Origin: JAXHLG01 sp046497225
GTDB taxonomy: Bacteria > Patescibacteriota > Minisyncoccia > Moranbacterales > DUUL01
Direction of reading: 5' to 3'
DNA: 31,903 bases
NCBI GenBank assembly: GCA_046497225.1
Contig: JAWOGA010000055.1
Coordinates: 1-31,903 of the forward strand
This document shows, piece after piece, positions 7,042 through 14,800 of this stretch (the first letter of the stretch is position 1; every line of letters begins with the position of its first letter). The notes below the pieces were generated by a model that was not told where the DNA came from, searched no databases, and saw only the letters and a list, made by a program, of their open reading frames with translations. The translations under genes and the position numbers were made by a program.

Positions 7042-9477
7042 ATGAATAACATAGGAAAAATCAACCCTCGACAACTAACTGAGGAAATGGAGGAATCTTA
7101 TCTCTCTTATGCTATGAGCGTTATAGTGGCAAGAGCTTTGCCGGATGTAAGAGACGGACTTAAACCGGTTCAGAGGAGAATTCTTTACTCAATGTGGCAA
7201 TTAGGCCTCAAAAACAGCGCCCGATACAGAAAATCAGCCACCGTAGTCGGTGAAGTGCTTGGTAAATACCACCCTCATGGCGATAGCGCGGTTTATGAAA
7301 CTATGGTCAGAATGGCGCAAAACTTTTCTTTAAGATATCCCTTAGTTGACGGACAAGGAAACTTTGGTTCTATGGACGGGGACTCGGCAGCTGCAATGCG
7401 TTATACGGAAGCAAGACTTTCCTCCATATCCGAAGAAATGCTTCTTGATATCGAAAAACAAACAGTAGGGTGGGTGGAAAATTATGATTCCACTAGAAAA
7501 GAACCTTCTTATCTTCCCGCCAAGCTTCCCCAGCTTCTACTTAATGGAACTATGGGAATCGCCGTGGGAATGGCTACCAACATCCCACCCCACAACCTAA
7601 CAGAACTGGTAGACGGTATCTGCCATTTAATAGATCACCGAGATGCTACTACTGAAGAATTAATGCAATACATTAAAGGACCGGACTTCCCCACCGGAGG
7701 AATAATTTACAATAAACAAGATGTTCTAGAAGCTTACAGAACAGGAAGAGGCAGAATTGTTACCAGGGCTAAAACAGACATCATAGAAACCAAAGCTAAC
7801 CAATTTCAAATCGTAATTTCCGAAGTAACGTACCAAACCAATAAATCCGCCCTGATTCAAAAAATTGCCGAGATGGTTAAAAATGCGAGAATCCAAGGAA
7901 TTAAAGACATCAGAGATGAGTCCGACAAAGAAGGAGTTCGCATAGTAATCAAACTAAAAAAAGACGCATACCCAAAAAAGGTTCTAAACCAATTATTCAA
8001 AACGACTGAACTGCAAAAAAACTTTCATTTAAATATGTTGGCATTGGTTAACGGAATTGAGCCGCGAACCTTAAACTTAAAATCGGTTCTGGAATATTAC
8101 ATCGAACACAGAAAAGATATAGTAACCAAAAGAACACAGTTTGAACTCAAAAAAGCTAAGGCTAGAGCTCACATATTAGAAGGTCTCAAAAAAGCCTTGG
8201 ATCATATCAACGAGGTTATAGAAACTATTAAGAAATCCCCCACTAAAGAAGAGGCTCACGTAAACTTGGTCACTAAATTCAAACTCTCCGACCTTCAATC
8301 CTCGGCCATCCTTGAAATGAGACTCCAAACTTTAGCCGGACTGGAAAGAAAAAAAATAGAAGATGAGCTGAAAGAAAAATTAGCTCTTATAGAAGAACTG
8401 GAAGCCATACTTGGAGACCCTCAAAAAATACTAGAAATTATTAAGGAAGAATTATCTCAATTAAAAGAAAAATATGGAGACAAAAGAAAAACCCGGGTTA
8501 TCAAAGGACAAGTAGGAGAATTTTCTCAAGAAGATTTAGTCGCCAACGAAGAAACAGTCATCAGCTTAACCGAGGATGGCTACATTAAAAGGCTTTCCCC
8601 GGATAGCTTCCGAACTCAAAAAAGAGGTGGAAAAGGAGTCTTGGGAGGAGCTATCAAGAAAGGAGATGCCGTTGATAAGGTTTTAAGCGCTATGACTCAC
8701 GATGATCTCTTGTTTTTCACCAACACCGGAAAAGTTTTTAGAACCAAAGCTTATGAAATACCCGTTTCCAGTAGAACGGCCAAAGGAAATGCTATTGTAA
8801 ATTTCTTGCAAATAAGCCCTGAGGAAAAAATAACCTCTGTTATGGCAATTAGCCAAAAAAGTCAGGCTAAAAACTTGGTAATGCAAACAACCCAAGGAAA
8901 AATTAAGAAAACTCCGCTTAAAGATTTTGAAAACGTTCGACGAACCGGTTTAATAGCCATCAGTCTAAGCGAGGAAGACTCACTGGGATGGGTTGACACC
9001 AGCACCGGAGAAGATGAGGTTATGATAGTCACAAAGAACGGGCAATCCATAAGATTTTCAGAAAAAAATGTCCGCTCAATGGGAAGATCTGCCGCCGGAG
9101 TAAAAGCCATAAAAATCAAAAAAGATGATGAGGTAGTGGGAATGCAAATTCTAAGAAAACAAGCAAACAACCCTCAATTGCTAATTATCACCGAAAAAGG
9201 ATACGGTAAAAGAACCGATCTAAAAAAATACAAAGCTCAAACCAGAGGAGGATCCGGAATCAAAACCGCTTCTTTGACTCAAAAAACAGGAAAGCTTATT
9301 TCCGGCCACATCATAGAAGAAGATGATCAAAAGCAAGACTTGATAGTTAGCTCCAATCGAGGCCAAATAATCAGAATCTCTATAGAAAACATTTCTTTAC
9401 TAGGAAGATCCACTCAAGGTGTTAGGATTATGAAATTAAAAGAAAACGAAATGCTGGCAGCCACCACAGTGGTTTAA
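7042..9477 (+). CDS. gyrA: DNA gyrase subunit A
   Basis: GyrA is the DNA-cleaving and rejoining subunit of gyrase, which with GyrB introduces negative supercoils. The 811-residue protein has the N-terminal YSYAMSVIV-like segment (LSYAMSVIVARALPDVRDGL), the quinolone-resistance region HPHGDSAVYETMVRMAQ with Ser82 and Glu86 (E. coli Ser83/Asp87), and the catalytic Tyr121 in AMRYTEARL. The coiled-coil tower is followed by the C-terminal beta-pinwheel containing the GyrA box QKRGGKG at 526-532. That box supports gyrase rather than topoisomerase IV ParC. No gyrB lies nearby. Length and start fit the family well. Ser82 predicts no target-based quinolone resistance at that position. Confidence 0.97.
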   Translation: MNNIGKINPRQLTEEMEESYLSYAMSVIVARALPDVRDGLKPVQRRILYSMWQLGLKNSARYRKSATVVGEVLGKYHPHGDSAVYETMVRMAQNFSLRYPLVDGQGNFGSMDGDSAAAMRYTEARLSSISEEMLLDIEKQTVGWVENYDSTRKEPSYLPAKLPQLLLNGTMGIAVGMATNIPPHNLTELVDGICHLIDHRDATTEELMQYIKGPDFPTGGIIYNKQDVLEAYRTGRGRIVTRAKTDIIETKANQFQIVISEVTYQTNKSALIQKIAEMVKNARIQGIKDIRDESDKEGVRIVIKLKKDAYPKKVLNQLFKTTELQKNFHLNMLALVNGIEPRTLNLKSVLEYYIEHRKDIVTKRTQFELKKAKARAHILEGLKKALDHINEVIETIKKSPTKEEAHVNLVTKFKLSDLQSSAILEMRLQTLAGLERKKIEDELKEKLALIEELEAILGDPQKILEIIKEELSQLKEKYGDKRKTRVIKGQVGEFSQEDLVANEETVISLTEDGYIKRLSPDSFRTQKRGGKGVLGGAIKKGDAVDKVLSAMTHDDLLFFTNTGKVFRTKAYEIPVSSRTAKGNAIVNFLQISPEEKITSVMAISQKSQAKNLVMQTTQGKIKKTPLKDFENVRRTGLIAISLSEEDSLGWVDTSTGEDEVMIVTKNGQSIRFSEKNVRSMGRSAAGVKAIKIKKDDEVVGMQILRKQANNPQLLIITEKGYGKRTDLKKYKAQTRGGSGIKTASLTQKTGKLISGHIIEEDDQKQDLIVSSNRGQIIRISIENISLLGRSTQGVRIMKLKENEMLAATTVV

Positions 9478-9514
9478 TTAAAAAATGCACGCTCAAAAGC
9501 CAGCTTTTTGACTC

Positions 9515-9538
9515 AATAAATATTTTCAAATATTTATT
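9515..9538. repeat. AT-only perfect palindrome downstream of gyrA
   Basis: AATAAATATTT (9515-9525) and AAATATTTATT (9528-9538) form an 11-bp inverted repeat with a 2-nt centre. It contains no G or C in the stem and no following T-run, so it is a poor intrinsic terminator; it may be an operator for the following lipoprotein gene. Confidence 0.4.
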
Positions 9539-9542
9539 AAAT

Positions 9543-9571
9543 TTGCTTATTTCTTTAATTTATTTTAAAAT
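9543..9571 (+). promoter_or_regulatory. Promoter of the lipoprotein/pilin operon
   Basis: TTGCTT (9543-9548), 17-bp spacer, TAAAAT (9566-9571). The same hexamers and spacing occur upstream of the response-regulator gene at 26405, which supports both predictions. It starts transcription about 30 nt before the lipoprotein ATG. Confidence 0.45.
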
Positions 9572-9604
9572 AAGTTAAATTGCCTGAAATTTAAAACAAA
9601 TAAA

Positions 9605-10978
9605 ATGAGAAAGAAAAACATCTTAAAATTAACCATCTTAACCGCTTTATTTTCTTGTTCCTTGCTTTTTTCCGGATGCAGTATTTTAAAAGAACGAAAA
9701 GAGAATTACAAAATCAATCTTGAAGTATGGGGAGTTTTTGATGATTCCGATTTTTTATATGATTTAAACAAACAATTCAAAAAAATCAACCCCAATGTCG
9801 ATTCTGTCAAATACAAAAAAATAGCCAATAATTTAGTTGATTATGAAGAAGAATTAACTGACGCCATCGCCGCCGGCAATGGTCCGGATGTTTTTTTCTT
9901 TAACAACAATTGGCTCTCTGAGCATCAAAACAAGATCTCCCCGCTTCCAAATTCCTCTCAAGAAATGTCAACCTTTAAATCAAACTTTGTAGATGTGGCT
10001 CATGAAGATTTCGTTAAAGACGGAAACATTTACGCTATGCCTCTTTACTGCGATACTTTAGCTCTTTTTTACAATAAAGACATTTTCAATCAAGAAGGCA
10101 TAACTCAACCCCCGAGAACATGGGGAGATGTTATTGAATACACGAAAAAACTTACCGAATTTGACTCCAGTGGAGACATTGAACAATCCGCAATCGCTAT
10201 GGGAAGATCAAAAAAACCGGGGGGTGTAAACAGGTCTTCCGATATCCTCACCTTGCTGCTTATGCAATCCGGAGTTGACATTTACAACAAAGACAGGGAA
10301 AGAACTTCTTTTGCCAATCAAGAAGCCAGTGAAAATGTCTTGAATTTTTATACCCAGTTTTCCATGGCCGATTCCAAGGCTTATACTTGGAATTCGGAAA
10401 TGGACTACTCCATAGATAGTTTCCGATACGGAAAAACCGCTATGATGATAAATTATTCTTATTGGAAAAAAGACCTGCAAAAAAAAGAACCAAAATTAAA
10501 TTTTGCAACCTCTCCTGTTCCTCAACATGATTTGGATAATAAAGTTAATTTTCCTAATTACTGGGGGCTGGCCGTAGTTAAAAACAAAGTTTTACAACCA
10601 AGCTCCCGCAATGAAGAAGTTAATTATACCAATCAAGATAGAATCAATCTCGCTTGGGAATACATAAAATATGCAACTCAAAATCCAACTGGAAAAGAAT
10701 ATGCCTCTTCCCTTGAGTTTGATCCCAACAAAAAATACCTGGAAACATCCCAAAAACCCGCCGCCAGAAAAGATTTGATTGAAGAACAGAAGAATGATAC
10801 TTTTATAGGCGACTTTGCTGTTCAAGCTTTAACAGCCAAATCTTGGAATCAGCCCAAGAATCTAGCCGTGGAAGAGATTCTGGTAAATATGATAGACGAA
10901 GTCGTATCAGGAAAAAAAACCAGCCAAGAAGCCCTCCGATCAGCCCAATCGAGAATTAACGCTTTAGAAAAAAACTAA
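9605..10978 (+). CDS. Extracellular solute-binding lipoprotein (ABC family 1 type), orphan
   Basis: The 457-residue protein has a lipoprotein signal with lipobox LFSGC (Cys25), so it should be anchored to the outer face of the membrane. The mature part looks like a family 1 binding protein (MalE/UgpB type). Visible are the INLEVWGVFDD start, FKKINPNV, AAGNGPDVFFF, YAMPLYCDTLALFYNKDIF, the PPRTWGDVIEYTKKL hinge-proximal motif, and later FRYGKTAMMINYSYW. Such proteins usually bind sugars or related solutes for an ABC importer, but no permease or ATPase is nearby. Instead it heads the pilin cluster, with only 9 bp before the fusion gene. A surface-binding or sensing role is inferred, not shown. 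Confidence 0.85.
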   Translation: MRKKNILKLTILTALFSCSLLFSGCSILKERKENYKINLEVWGVFDDSDFLYDLNKQFKKINPNVDSVKYKKIANNLVDYEEELTDAIAAGNGPDVFFFNNNWLSEHQNKISPLPNSSQEMSTFKSNFVDVAHEDFVKDGNIYAMPLYCDTLALFYNKDIFNQEGITQPPRTWGDVIEYTKKLTEFDSSGDIEQSAIAMGRSKKPGGVNRSSDILTLLLMQSGVDIYNKDRERTSFANQEASENVLNFYTQFSMADSKAYTWNSEMDYSIDSFRYGKTAMMINYSYWKKDLQKKEPKLNFATSPVPQHDLDNKVNFPNYWGLAVVKNKVLQPSSRNEEVNYTNQDRINLAWEYIKYATQNPTGKEYASSLEFDPNKKYLETSQKPAARKDLIEEQKNDTFIGDFAVQALTAKSWNQPKNLAVEEILVNMIDEVVSGKKTSQEALRSAQSRINALEKN

Positions 10979-10987
10979 CAATAAAAA

Positions 10988-12304
10988 ATGAGCATCTCAG
11001 TCAAGAAATTAATTCCATTTTTATTTATTTTTATTCTTTTTTATTTTGGCATAAATGTTGCGCCAATTCATGCAGACACATCCTGTTCAGATTTGGAAGG
11101 AAGTTGCATTGGCGAATCAGAAACTTGTGATGGATATGCTGTGTCAGATACAGATTGCGAAGAAGGACATATTTGCTGTGTCCCAGGTGAATCCTGTTCA
11201 GAATTAGGTGGAAGTTGTACTACTGATATAACCGGTATGACAGGTTGTCCTTCCGGAGAAACCTCCGTCGGAGTCAAAAACTGCGATCCTGTATATGAGA
11301 TTTGCTGTGTCCCAGATGAACCAGAAAATTGCTCTACTCTTGGAGGAGATTGTATTAATGAATCAGATGATTGCGAAGAAGGATCTGTAACAACGGATAC
11401 AGATTGCGATGACGGCAAAGTTTGCTGTGTCCCAGATGAGGAACCTCCCTCTCCTGAATCCGAATACTGCGCAGAATATCAAGAAGGTATCGGGGAGGGC
11501 TTCATGATCTTAGAAGGACACCTGGTTCCCTGCGGAAGACAATGCGATGATCCCAATACAGCCAATGACGAAACGGCTTCCTGTACTTTATGTCATCTTT
11601 TTATTTTGATGAAAAATATTTTTGATTTGGTTCTTTCCTTATTTATTATCACTTCCCTTTTGGTAATAACCGTCGGAGGAGTTATGTATATAGTTTCAGC
11701 CGGAAGCTCCGGTTTAAAACAAAAAGGGAAACAAACTATTCAATACGCCCTAACGGCATTTGCCATACTTCTCTTAAGCTGGCTCATTGTTTACACCGCC
11801 CTTAATTTTCTTTCAGCCAATTCAGATTTTATAGGAAATGGAGATAATTGGTTTGAATTTGATTGTGATACAGACAGTTCATTTGAGTCGGGATTGCAAG
11901 AAGGAGAGCCGGACGAAAGCGATTACACCTACCAATCCGGTATTGAATCACAAACATCGGATATGTCTCCGGAATTGGAAGCTTTTTTAAACAACCTAAA
12001 AGACAACCTTCCTGCAGAAGCCAAAGAAATCAGTTCCATTTCCGATAGTTATGGATTTGACAACTGCAAAGGAGATAGTTATGACCCCAATAATTGCGCT
12101 CATTCTGAGAATTCTTGTCATTACGGGGGAACCTCGGAAGAGTGTCAAGAAAAAGGATCCTATGCCGTTGATTTTGGTAATGAAAACTATTATAATCAAA
12201 TTAAAGAGGCTGCAAAAAGCGTAGAACCCGATGCTTATGTTTTATTTGAATCCAATCATGTCCATGTTTCCGTCGGTTCTGTTAACGGCTGTGGGTGCAA
12301 TTAA
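10988..12304 (+). CDS. Fusion: Cys-rich repeats, T4SS-type pilin module, M15-like peptidase domain
   Basis: The 438-residue protein has a signal peptide (about 1-29, cleavage near IHA-DT). Three tandem Cys-rich repeats (33-66, 70-109, 115-149) follow, each starting C-S-x-L-x-G and ending CCVP. Two membrane helices (about 207-235 and 250-275) with the small-residue loop of T4SS pilins (VGGVMYIVSAGSSG) come next. The C-terminal domain has SCHYGG (His378), SYAVDFG (Asp395) and NHVHVSVG (His424, His426). This H...D...HxH spacing resembles D-Ala-D-Ala peptidases of the M15/hedgehog fold, with a Cys-containing loop inserted after the first His. The many Cys imply an oxidising, extracytoplasmic location. 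The peptidase call is inference from motifs; the pilin module is more secure. Confidence 0.75.
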   Translation: MSISVKKLIPFLFIFILFYFGINVAPIHADTSCSDLEGSCIGESETCDGYAVSDTDCEEGHICCVPGESCSELGGSCTTDITGMTGCPSGETSVGVKNCDPVYEICCVPDEPENCSTLGGDCINESDDCEEGSVTTDTDCDDGKVCCVPDEEPPSPESEYCAEYQEGIGEGFMILEGHLVPCGRQCDDPNTANDETASCTLCHLFILMKNIFDLVLSLFIITSLLVITVGGVMYIVSAGSSGLKQKGKQTIQYALTAFAILLLSWLIVYTALNFLSANSDFIGNGDNWFEFDCDTDSSFESGLQEGEPDESDYTYQSGIESQTSDMSPELEAFLNNLKDNLPAEAKEISSISDSYGFDNCKGDSYDPNNCAHSENSCHYGGTSEECQEKGSYAVDFGNENYYNQIKEAAKSVEPDAYVLFESNHVHVSVGSVNGCGCN

Positions 12305-12359
12305 ACCGCTTCGAGGTCAAAAAATTGAAATAAAGCAAACATTTGAAATAAAAAATTTT

Positions 12360-12965
12360 ATGAATAAAAAAATATTTCTAGCTTGTTGTATTGTTTTTTC
12401 TTTAATAACTTTTGCGGCGGCTTCCGGCCAAAGTATTGATTATGATTACGAAAATCCTATCGGGTTTAATTCCTTAACGGGCTTTATTGAGCACATCTTG
12501 GTAACTATTCAAAACCTGGTCGGCTGGCTGGCGGTAATTTTTATTATCATCGGAGGAGTAATTTACATTACCGGCGGCGGAAGCGAGAAACAGGTCAGCG
12601 TAGCAAAAAGCATCATAACCAACGCCTTAATCGGCTTTGCCTTGGTGGTAGCGGCGCCTTCTCTCTTGAAGGAACTTAAGGATATAATAATGGAAGGAGA
12701 GACAGATGAGGGTATCATAGAAGACGCCAACACTATTGAAGACATTCTGCTTAATGTTTTGGATTTCGCGCTAACCGCCATAGGCGTTTTAGCTCTGCTT
12801 AGTTTTGTAATATCCGGAATTATCTACCTAAGCTCCACCGGAGACAAAGGAAAAGTGGAAAAGGCCAAAAAGACCGTCATTTATTCTATTATAGCCGTTG
12901 CGGTAGCCGGTTCGGGATTGATTTTGGTAAATCAAATTATAGCCTTTTTGGAAGCAACAGCTTAA
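12360..12965 (+). CDS. Tandem double T4SS-type pilin protein
   Basis: The 201-residue product has a signal peptide (about 1-22, FAAASG) and two copies of the two-helix T4SS_pilin unit. Module 1 (about 54-110) carries GWLAVIFIIIGGVIYITGG, and module 2 (about 138-197) carries GVLALLSFVISGIIYLSSTG. In each, helix 1 ends in a G-x-x-Y-hydrophobic-x-S/G-x-G motif, a short lysine-containing loop follows, then helix 2. An acidic linker (MEGETDEGIIEDA) joins them. I chose the ATG at 12360 because it starts a proper signal peptide; the frame is open further upstream into the preceding gene, but that part has no coding merit. The closest relative is the next gene. Confidence 0.82.
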   Translation: MNKKIFLACCIVFSLITFAAASGQSIDYDYENPIGFNSLTGFIEHILVTIQNLVGWLAVIFIIIGGVIYITGGGSEKQVSVAKSIITNALIGFALVVAAPSLLKELKDIIMEGETDEGIIEDANTIEDILLNVLDFALTAIGVLALLSFVISGIIYLSSTGDKGKVEKAKKTVIYSIIAVAVAGSGLILVNQIIAFLEATA

Positions 12966-12981
12966 ACAAAACGCCTTTATC

Positions 12982-13010
12982 TTGAAGCGCAATAATATAA
13001 TTGTTAAAAT
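12982..13010 (+). promoter_or_regulatory. Internal promoter before the second double-pilin gene
   Basis: TTGAAG (12982-12987), 17-bp spacer, TAAAAT (13005-13010), about 30 nt upstream of the ATG at 13041. It would allow the second double pilin and the single pilin after it to be expressed above the level of the upstream genes. Confidence 0.4.
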
Positions 13011-13040
13011 AAATTTTAATTTTAAACTAAATACAAATTT

Positions 13041-13619
13041 ATGCCGGATTTTTTAAATATTTTTCAAGTATATACAGCTAAGGCGGTTACAATATCATTT
13101 GATAATCCTATTGGAGAAACGGGAGACATAACTCAGTTTTTTCAATCAGTAACTTCCAGCTTAATGGGAATTATTGCTTTTTTATCTGTTTTATTTATTG
13201 TTATCGCCGGAATAATGTATTTAATGGCCTCCTCTTCCGGCAATGACAAAATGGCAGAAACTGCCAAGAAAATGTGGGCGGGCGCTCTTGCCGGATTAGC
13301 TTTAGCTTTGGCTGGTCCGACTTTCTTAAAGGAAATTAAAGAAATTCTCATAGCCGGAGAAGAAGTCCCGACCCAACTTAACGAAGCCCCTACCTTGACA
13401 GAAATCGTAGAAAGAACCTTGTCATTCTTATTGTCAATTCTAGGGATTCTTGCTATAATAGGAACAGTAATTAGCGGATTTTTTTATTTATCTTCTTCAG
13501 GAGACCCCAAAAAAGCAGAAAAAGCAAAAAATGCCGTTGTATATTCTATTATCGGTGTCATTGTCGCCGGATCCGCCCTTATTTTAGTTCAAGAAATTAC
13601 TAATTTAATAACTAATTAA
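13041..13619 (+). CDS. Tandem double T4SS-type pilin protein
   Basis: The 192-residue paralogue of the preceding gene has two two-helix modules (about 42-104 and 130-190). They carry VLFIVIAGIMYLMASSSG and GILAIIGTVISGFFYLSSSG, and the shared helix-2 endings AGPTFLKEIKEI and AGSALILVQEI. It also shares the S-F-D-N-P-I-G segment near the N-terminus with the YENPIG of its neighbour. Unlike its neighbours, the N-terminus (MPDFLNIFQVYTAKA) lacks a long hydrophobic signal core, and an in-frame TAA upstream rules out a longer start. It is probably membrane-inserted through module 1. Confidence 0.8.
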   Translation: MPDFLNIFQVYTAKAVTISFDNPIGETGDITQFFQSVTSSLMGIIAFLSVLFIVIAGIMYLMASSSGNDKMAETAKKMWAGALAGLALALAGPTFLKEIKEILIAGEEVPTQLNEAPTLTEIVERTLSFLLSILGILAIIGTVISGFFYLSSSGDPKKAEKAKNAVVYSIIGVIVAGSALILVQEITNLITN

Positions 13620-13627
13620 AAAATAAA

Positions 13628-13660
13628 ATGAAAAAAAACAGGAAGGAGGTGGAAAAATGA
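13628..13660 (+). CDS. Possible 10-codon minicistron overlapping the pilin start
   Basis: ATG at 13628 reads MKKNRKEVEK and stops at TGA (13658-13660), which overlaps the next ATG as ATGA. The strong Shine-Dalgarno of the pilin lies inside it. It could couple ribosome delivery to the pilin start, or be chance. It lacks its own clear ribosome-binding site. Confidence 0.2.
   Translation: MKKNRKEVEK
13641..13650 (+). promoter_or_regulatory. Strong Shine-Dalgarno sequence for the single-module pilin
   Basis: GGAAGGAGGT lies 6 bases before the ATG at 13657 and complements the 16S rRNA tail almost fully. It fixes the start and marks this pilin as probably the most strongly translated gene of the cluster. 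Confidence 0.8.
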
Positions 13661-14016
13661 AAAGCTCAATAAAAAAGATGGTTTCTTTTTTAACTTTATC
13701 ATTGATATTTGTTTTACCCTTTACCGTAGGTGCTGCATTTGATCCGGGAAGCGGACTCAATCCCGGAGATGTCGATACCGATCAAGGACTTTCAACTATG
13801 ACCCCTGAAGAAATATTCAACACCGTGATAGGATGGCTATTGTTCATATTGGGATTCTTAGCGGTTCTGGGAATTATCATTTCCGGTGTAATGTATGTTA
13901 TTTCCCCCAACAAAGAAGGCGCTAAAAATTGGCTGATGTATTCCATAGTGGGATTAATAGTTGCCTTGCTTGGATACGTAATCGTCATGGTAGTTACATC
14001 TCTCCTTGGAGTCTAA
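13657..14016 (+). CDS. T4SS-type pilin, single module; probable major pilin
   Basis: The 119-residue product has a signal peptide (1-27, ending TVGAA) and a Gly/Asp-rich mature N-terminus (FDPGSGLNPGDVDTD). Two helices follow: IGWLLFILGFLAVLGIIISG then YSIVGLIVALLGYVIVMVV, joined by the VMYVISPNKEGAK loop. This matches the T4SS_pilin (VirB2-like) family seen in CPR genomes. It has the strongest ribosome-binding site of the cluster and is directly followed by an intrinsic terminator, suggesting it is the most abundant subunit. The VirB2-like identity is by family resemblance; no VirB4 or VirD4 is in the window. Confidence 0.83.
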   Translation: MKSSIKKMVSFLTLSLIFVLPFTVGAAFDPGSGLNPGDVDTDQGLSTMTPEEIFNTVIGWLLFILGFLAVLGIIISGVMYVISPNKEGAKNWLMYSIVGLIVALLGYVIVMVVTSLLGV

Positions 14017-14038
14017 AAAATGAATTCATTTTTCAATT

Positions 14039-14063
14039 AAAAACCGCCTTCGAGGCGGTTTTT
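14039..14063 (+). terminator. Rho-independent terminator of the first pilin block
   Basis: AAAAACCGCCT (14039-14049), loop TCG, AGGCGGTTTTT (14053-14063): an 11-bp perfect stem with six GC pairs ending in a T-run. It lies 22 bp after the pilin stop codon. The A-rich left arm means it could also act on minus-strand transcripts. Confidence 0.9.
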
Positions 14064-14137
14064 AATGTAGGTTCTTCAGAGAAAGTTGCAGGTAAATATA
14101 ATAGAATTACTTCAATTAAACAAAGCTTAACAATTTT

Positions 14138-14320
14138 AATGTCAAACGACTAACCCGCTCAAATGTCAAATCAATGACTAAATAGTTAAATGTCAAATGG
14201 TTCTTTTAATCAATTGTAAATAAGGAATCTATATCTATATTGTTTCAATTAAATATGAATCAAAAAACAGATACTTTTATTATTTTGTCATTTGGTCTTT
14301 GGGCTTGATTTGTCATTTGG
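14138..14320. repeat. Degenerate TGTCAAA / TTTGTCATTTGG repeat cluster in a 425-bp spacer
   Basis: The spacer 14064-14488 has no convincing gene. It holds short related words: AATGTCAAACGAC (14138-14150), AAATGTCAAA (14161-14170), AAATGTCAAATGG (14188-14200), then TTTTGTCATTTGG (14283-14295) and ATTTGTCATTTGG (14308-14320), the last two being near-identical direct copies. They split the two pilin blocks. The origin is unknown. Confidence 0.5.
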
Positions 14321-14421
14321 AATTCGTTGCCTATTCTTTTTATGAGAATAATCATATTAGAAAATTTATCCGTAAAATTGTCTAAAGAACCTAAATACAA
14401 ACTGTATCTTCTATTACTTTA

Positions 14422-14450
14422 TTTTCAAATATTATTTTTTCTGTTATAAT
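14422..14450 (+). promoter_or_regulatory. Promoter of the second pilin block
   Basis: TTTTCA (14422-14427), 17-bp spacer, and a perfect TATAAT (14445-14450). Transcription would start near 14457, about 32 nt before the ATG at 14489. Confidence 0.6.
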
Positions 14451-14488
14451 TCAAAATAAAGCAATCCTTAGCTTATTAAAAAATATTT

Positions 14489-14794
14489 ATGTATATTTTT
14501 GTAACATCAAAAGCCCTGGCTCAATTTGAGAAATCAACCGGTGGTAAAGAAACCAGAACATTGGATTTTGCTCATTATTTTAATCAAGCGACTGATGTTG
14601 TTTTGCTTCTTTTTGCTGTAGTTTTTATTGCTTCTTTAATAGGATTTATTATTTCAGGCATTTATTATTTATTAGCCGGGGGAGATGAAGGAAGTCTGGA
14701 GAGCGCATCCAAAATCTGGCAAAGCTCCTTAACAGGCCTCTTTATATCTTTAGCCGGGTATGTTATTATGAAATTAATACAATTTTTAATCTAA
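14489..14794 (+). CDS. T4SS-type pilin-like protein, single module
   Basis: The 101-residue product has helix 1 (VVLLLFAVVFIASLIGFIIS), loop GIYYLLAGGDEGSLESASK, and helix 2 (SLTGLFISLAGYVIMKLIQF). The G-x-Y-Y-L-x-x-G-G-D loop is the same as in its neighbours. The N-terminus (MYIFVTSKALAQFEKS) is short and only weakly signal-like, and an in-frame TAA upstream excludes extension. First gene of the second pilin block, with its own promoter. Confidence 0.78.
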   Translation: MYIFVTSKALAQFEKSTGGKETRTLDFAHYFNQATDVVLLLFAVVFIASLIGFIISGIYYLLAGGDEGSLESASKIWQSSLTGLFISLAGYVIMKLIQFLI

Positions 14795-14800
14795 AATAAA

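Noticed and set aside
7042..9477. Topoisomerase IV subunit ParC
   Set aside because: A GyrA box (QKRGGKG at residues 526-532) and the six-blade-sized C-terminal domain support gyrase A.
11068..11418. Minus-strand open frame of 116 codons opposite the Cys-rich repeats
   Set aside because: It is the antisense of three repeated coding units, so its Ser/Gln/Pro repetition merely mirrors them; no start signal or family features.
12231..12359. Longer N-terminus for the first double pilin
   Set aside because: The extra residues overlap the end of the fusion gene in another frame and lack a signal peptide; the ATG at 12360 begins a proper signal peptide.
13929..14153. Plus-strand open frame running through the first pilin terminator
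   Set aside because: It spans the end of the pilin gene and the terminator hairpin, and shows no protein-like features.
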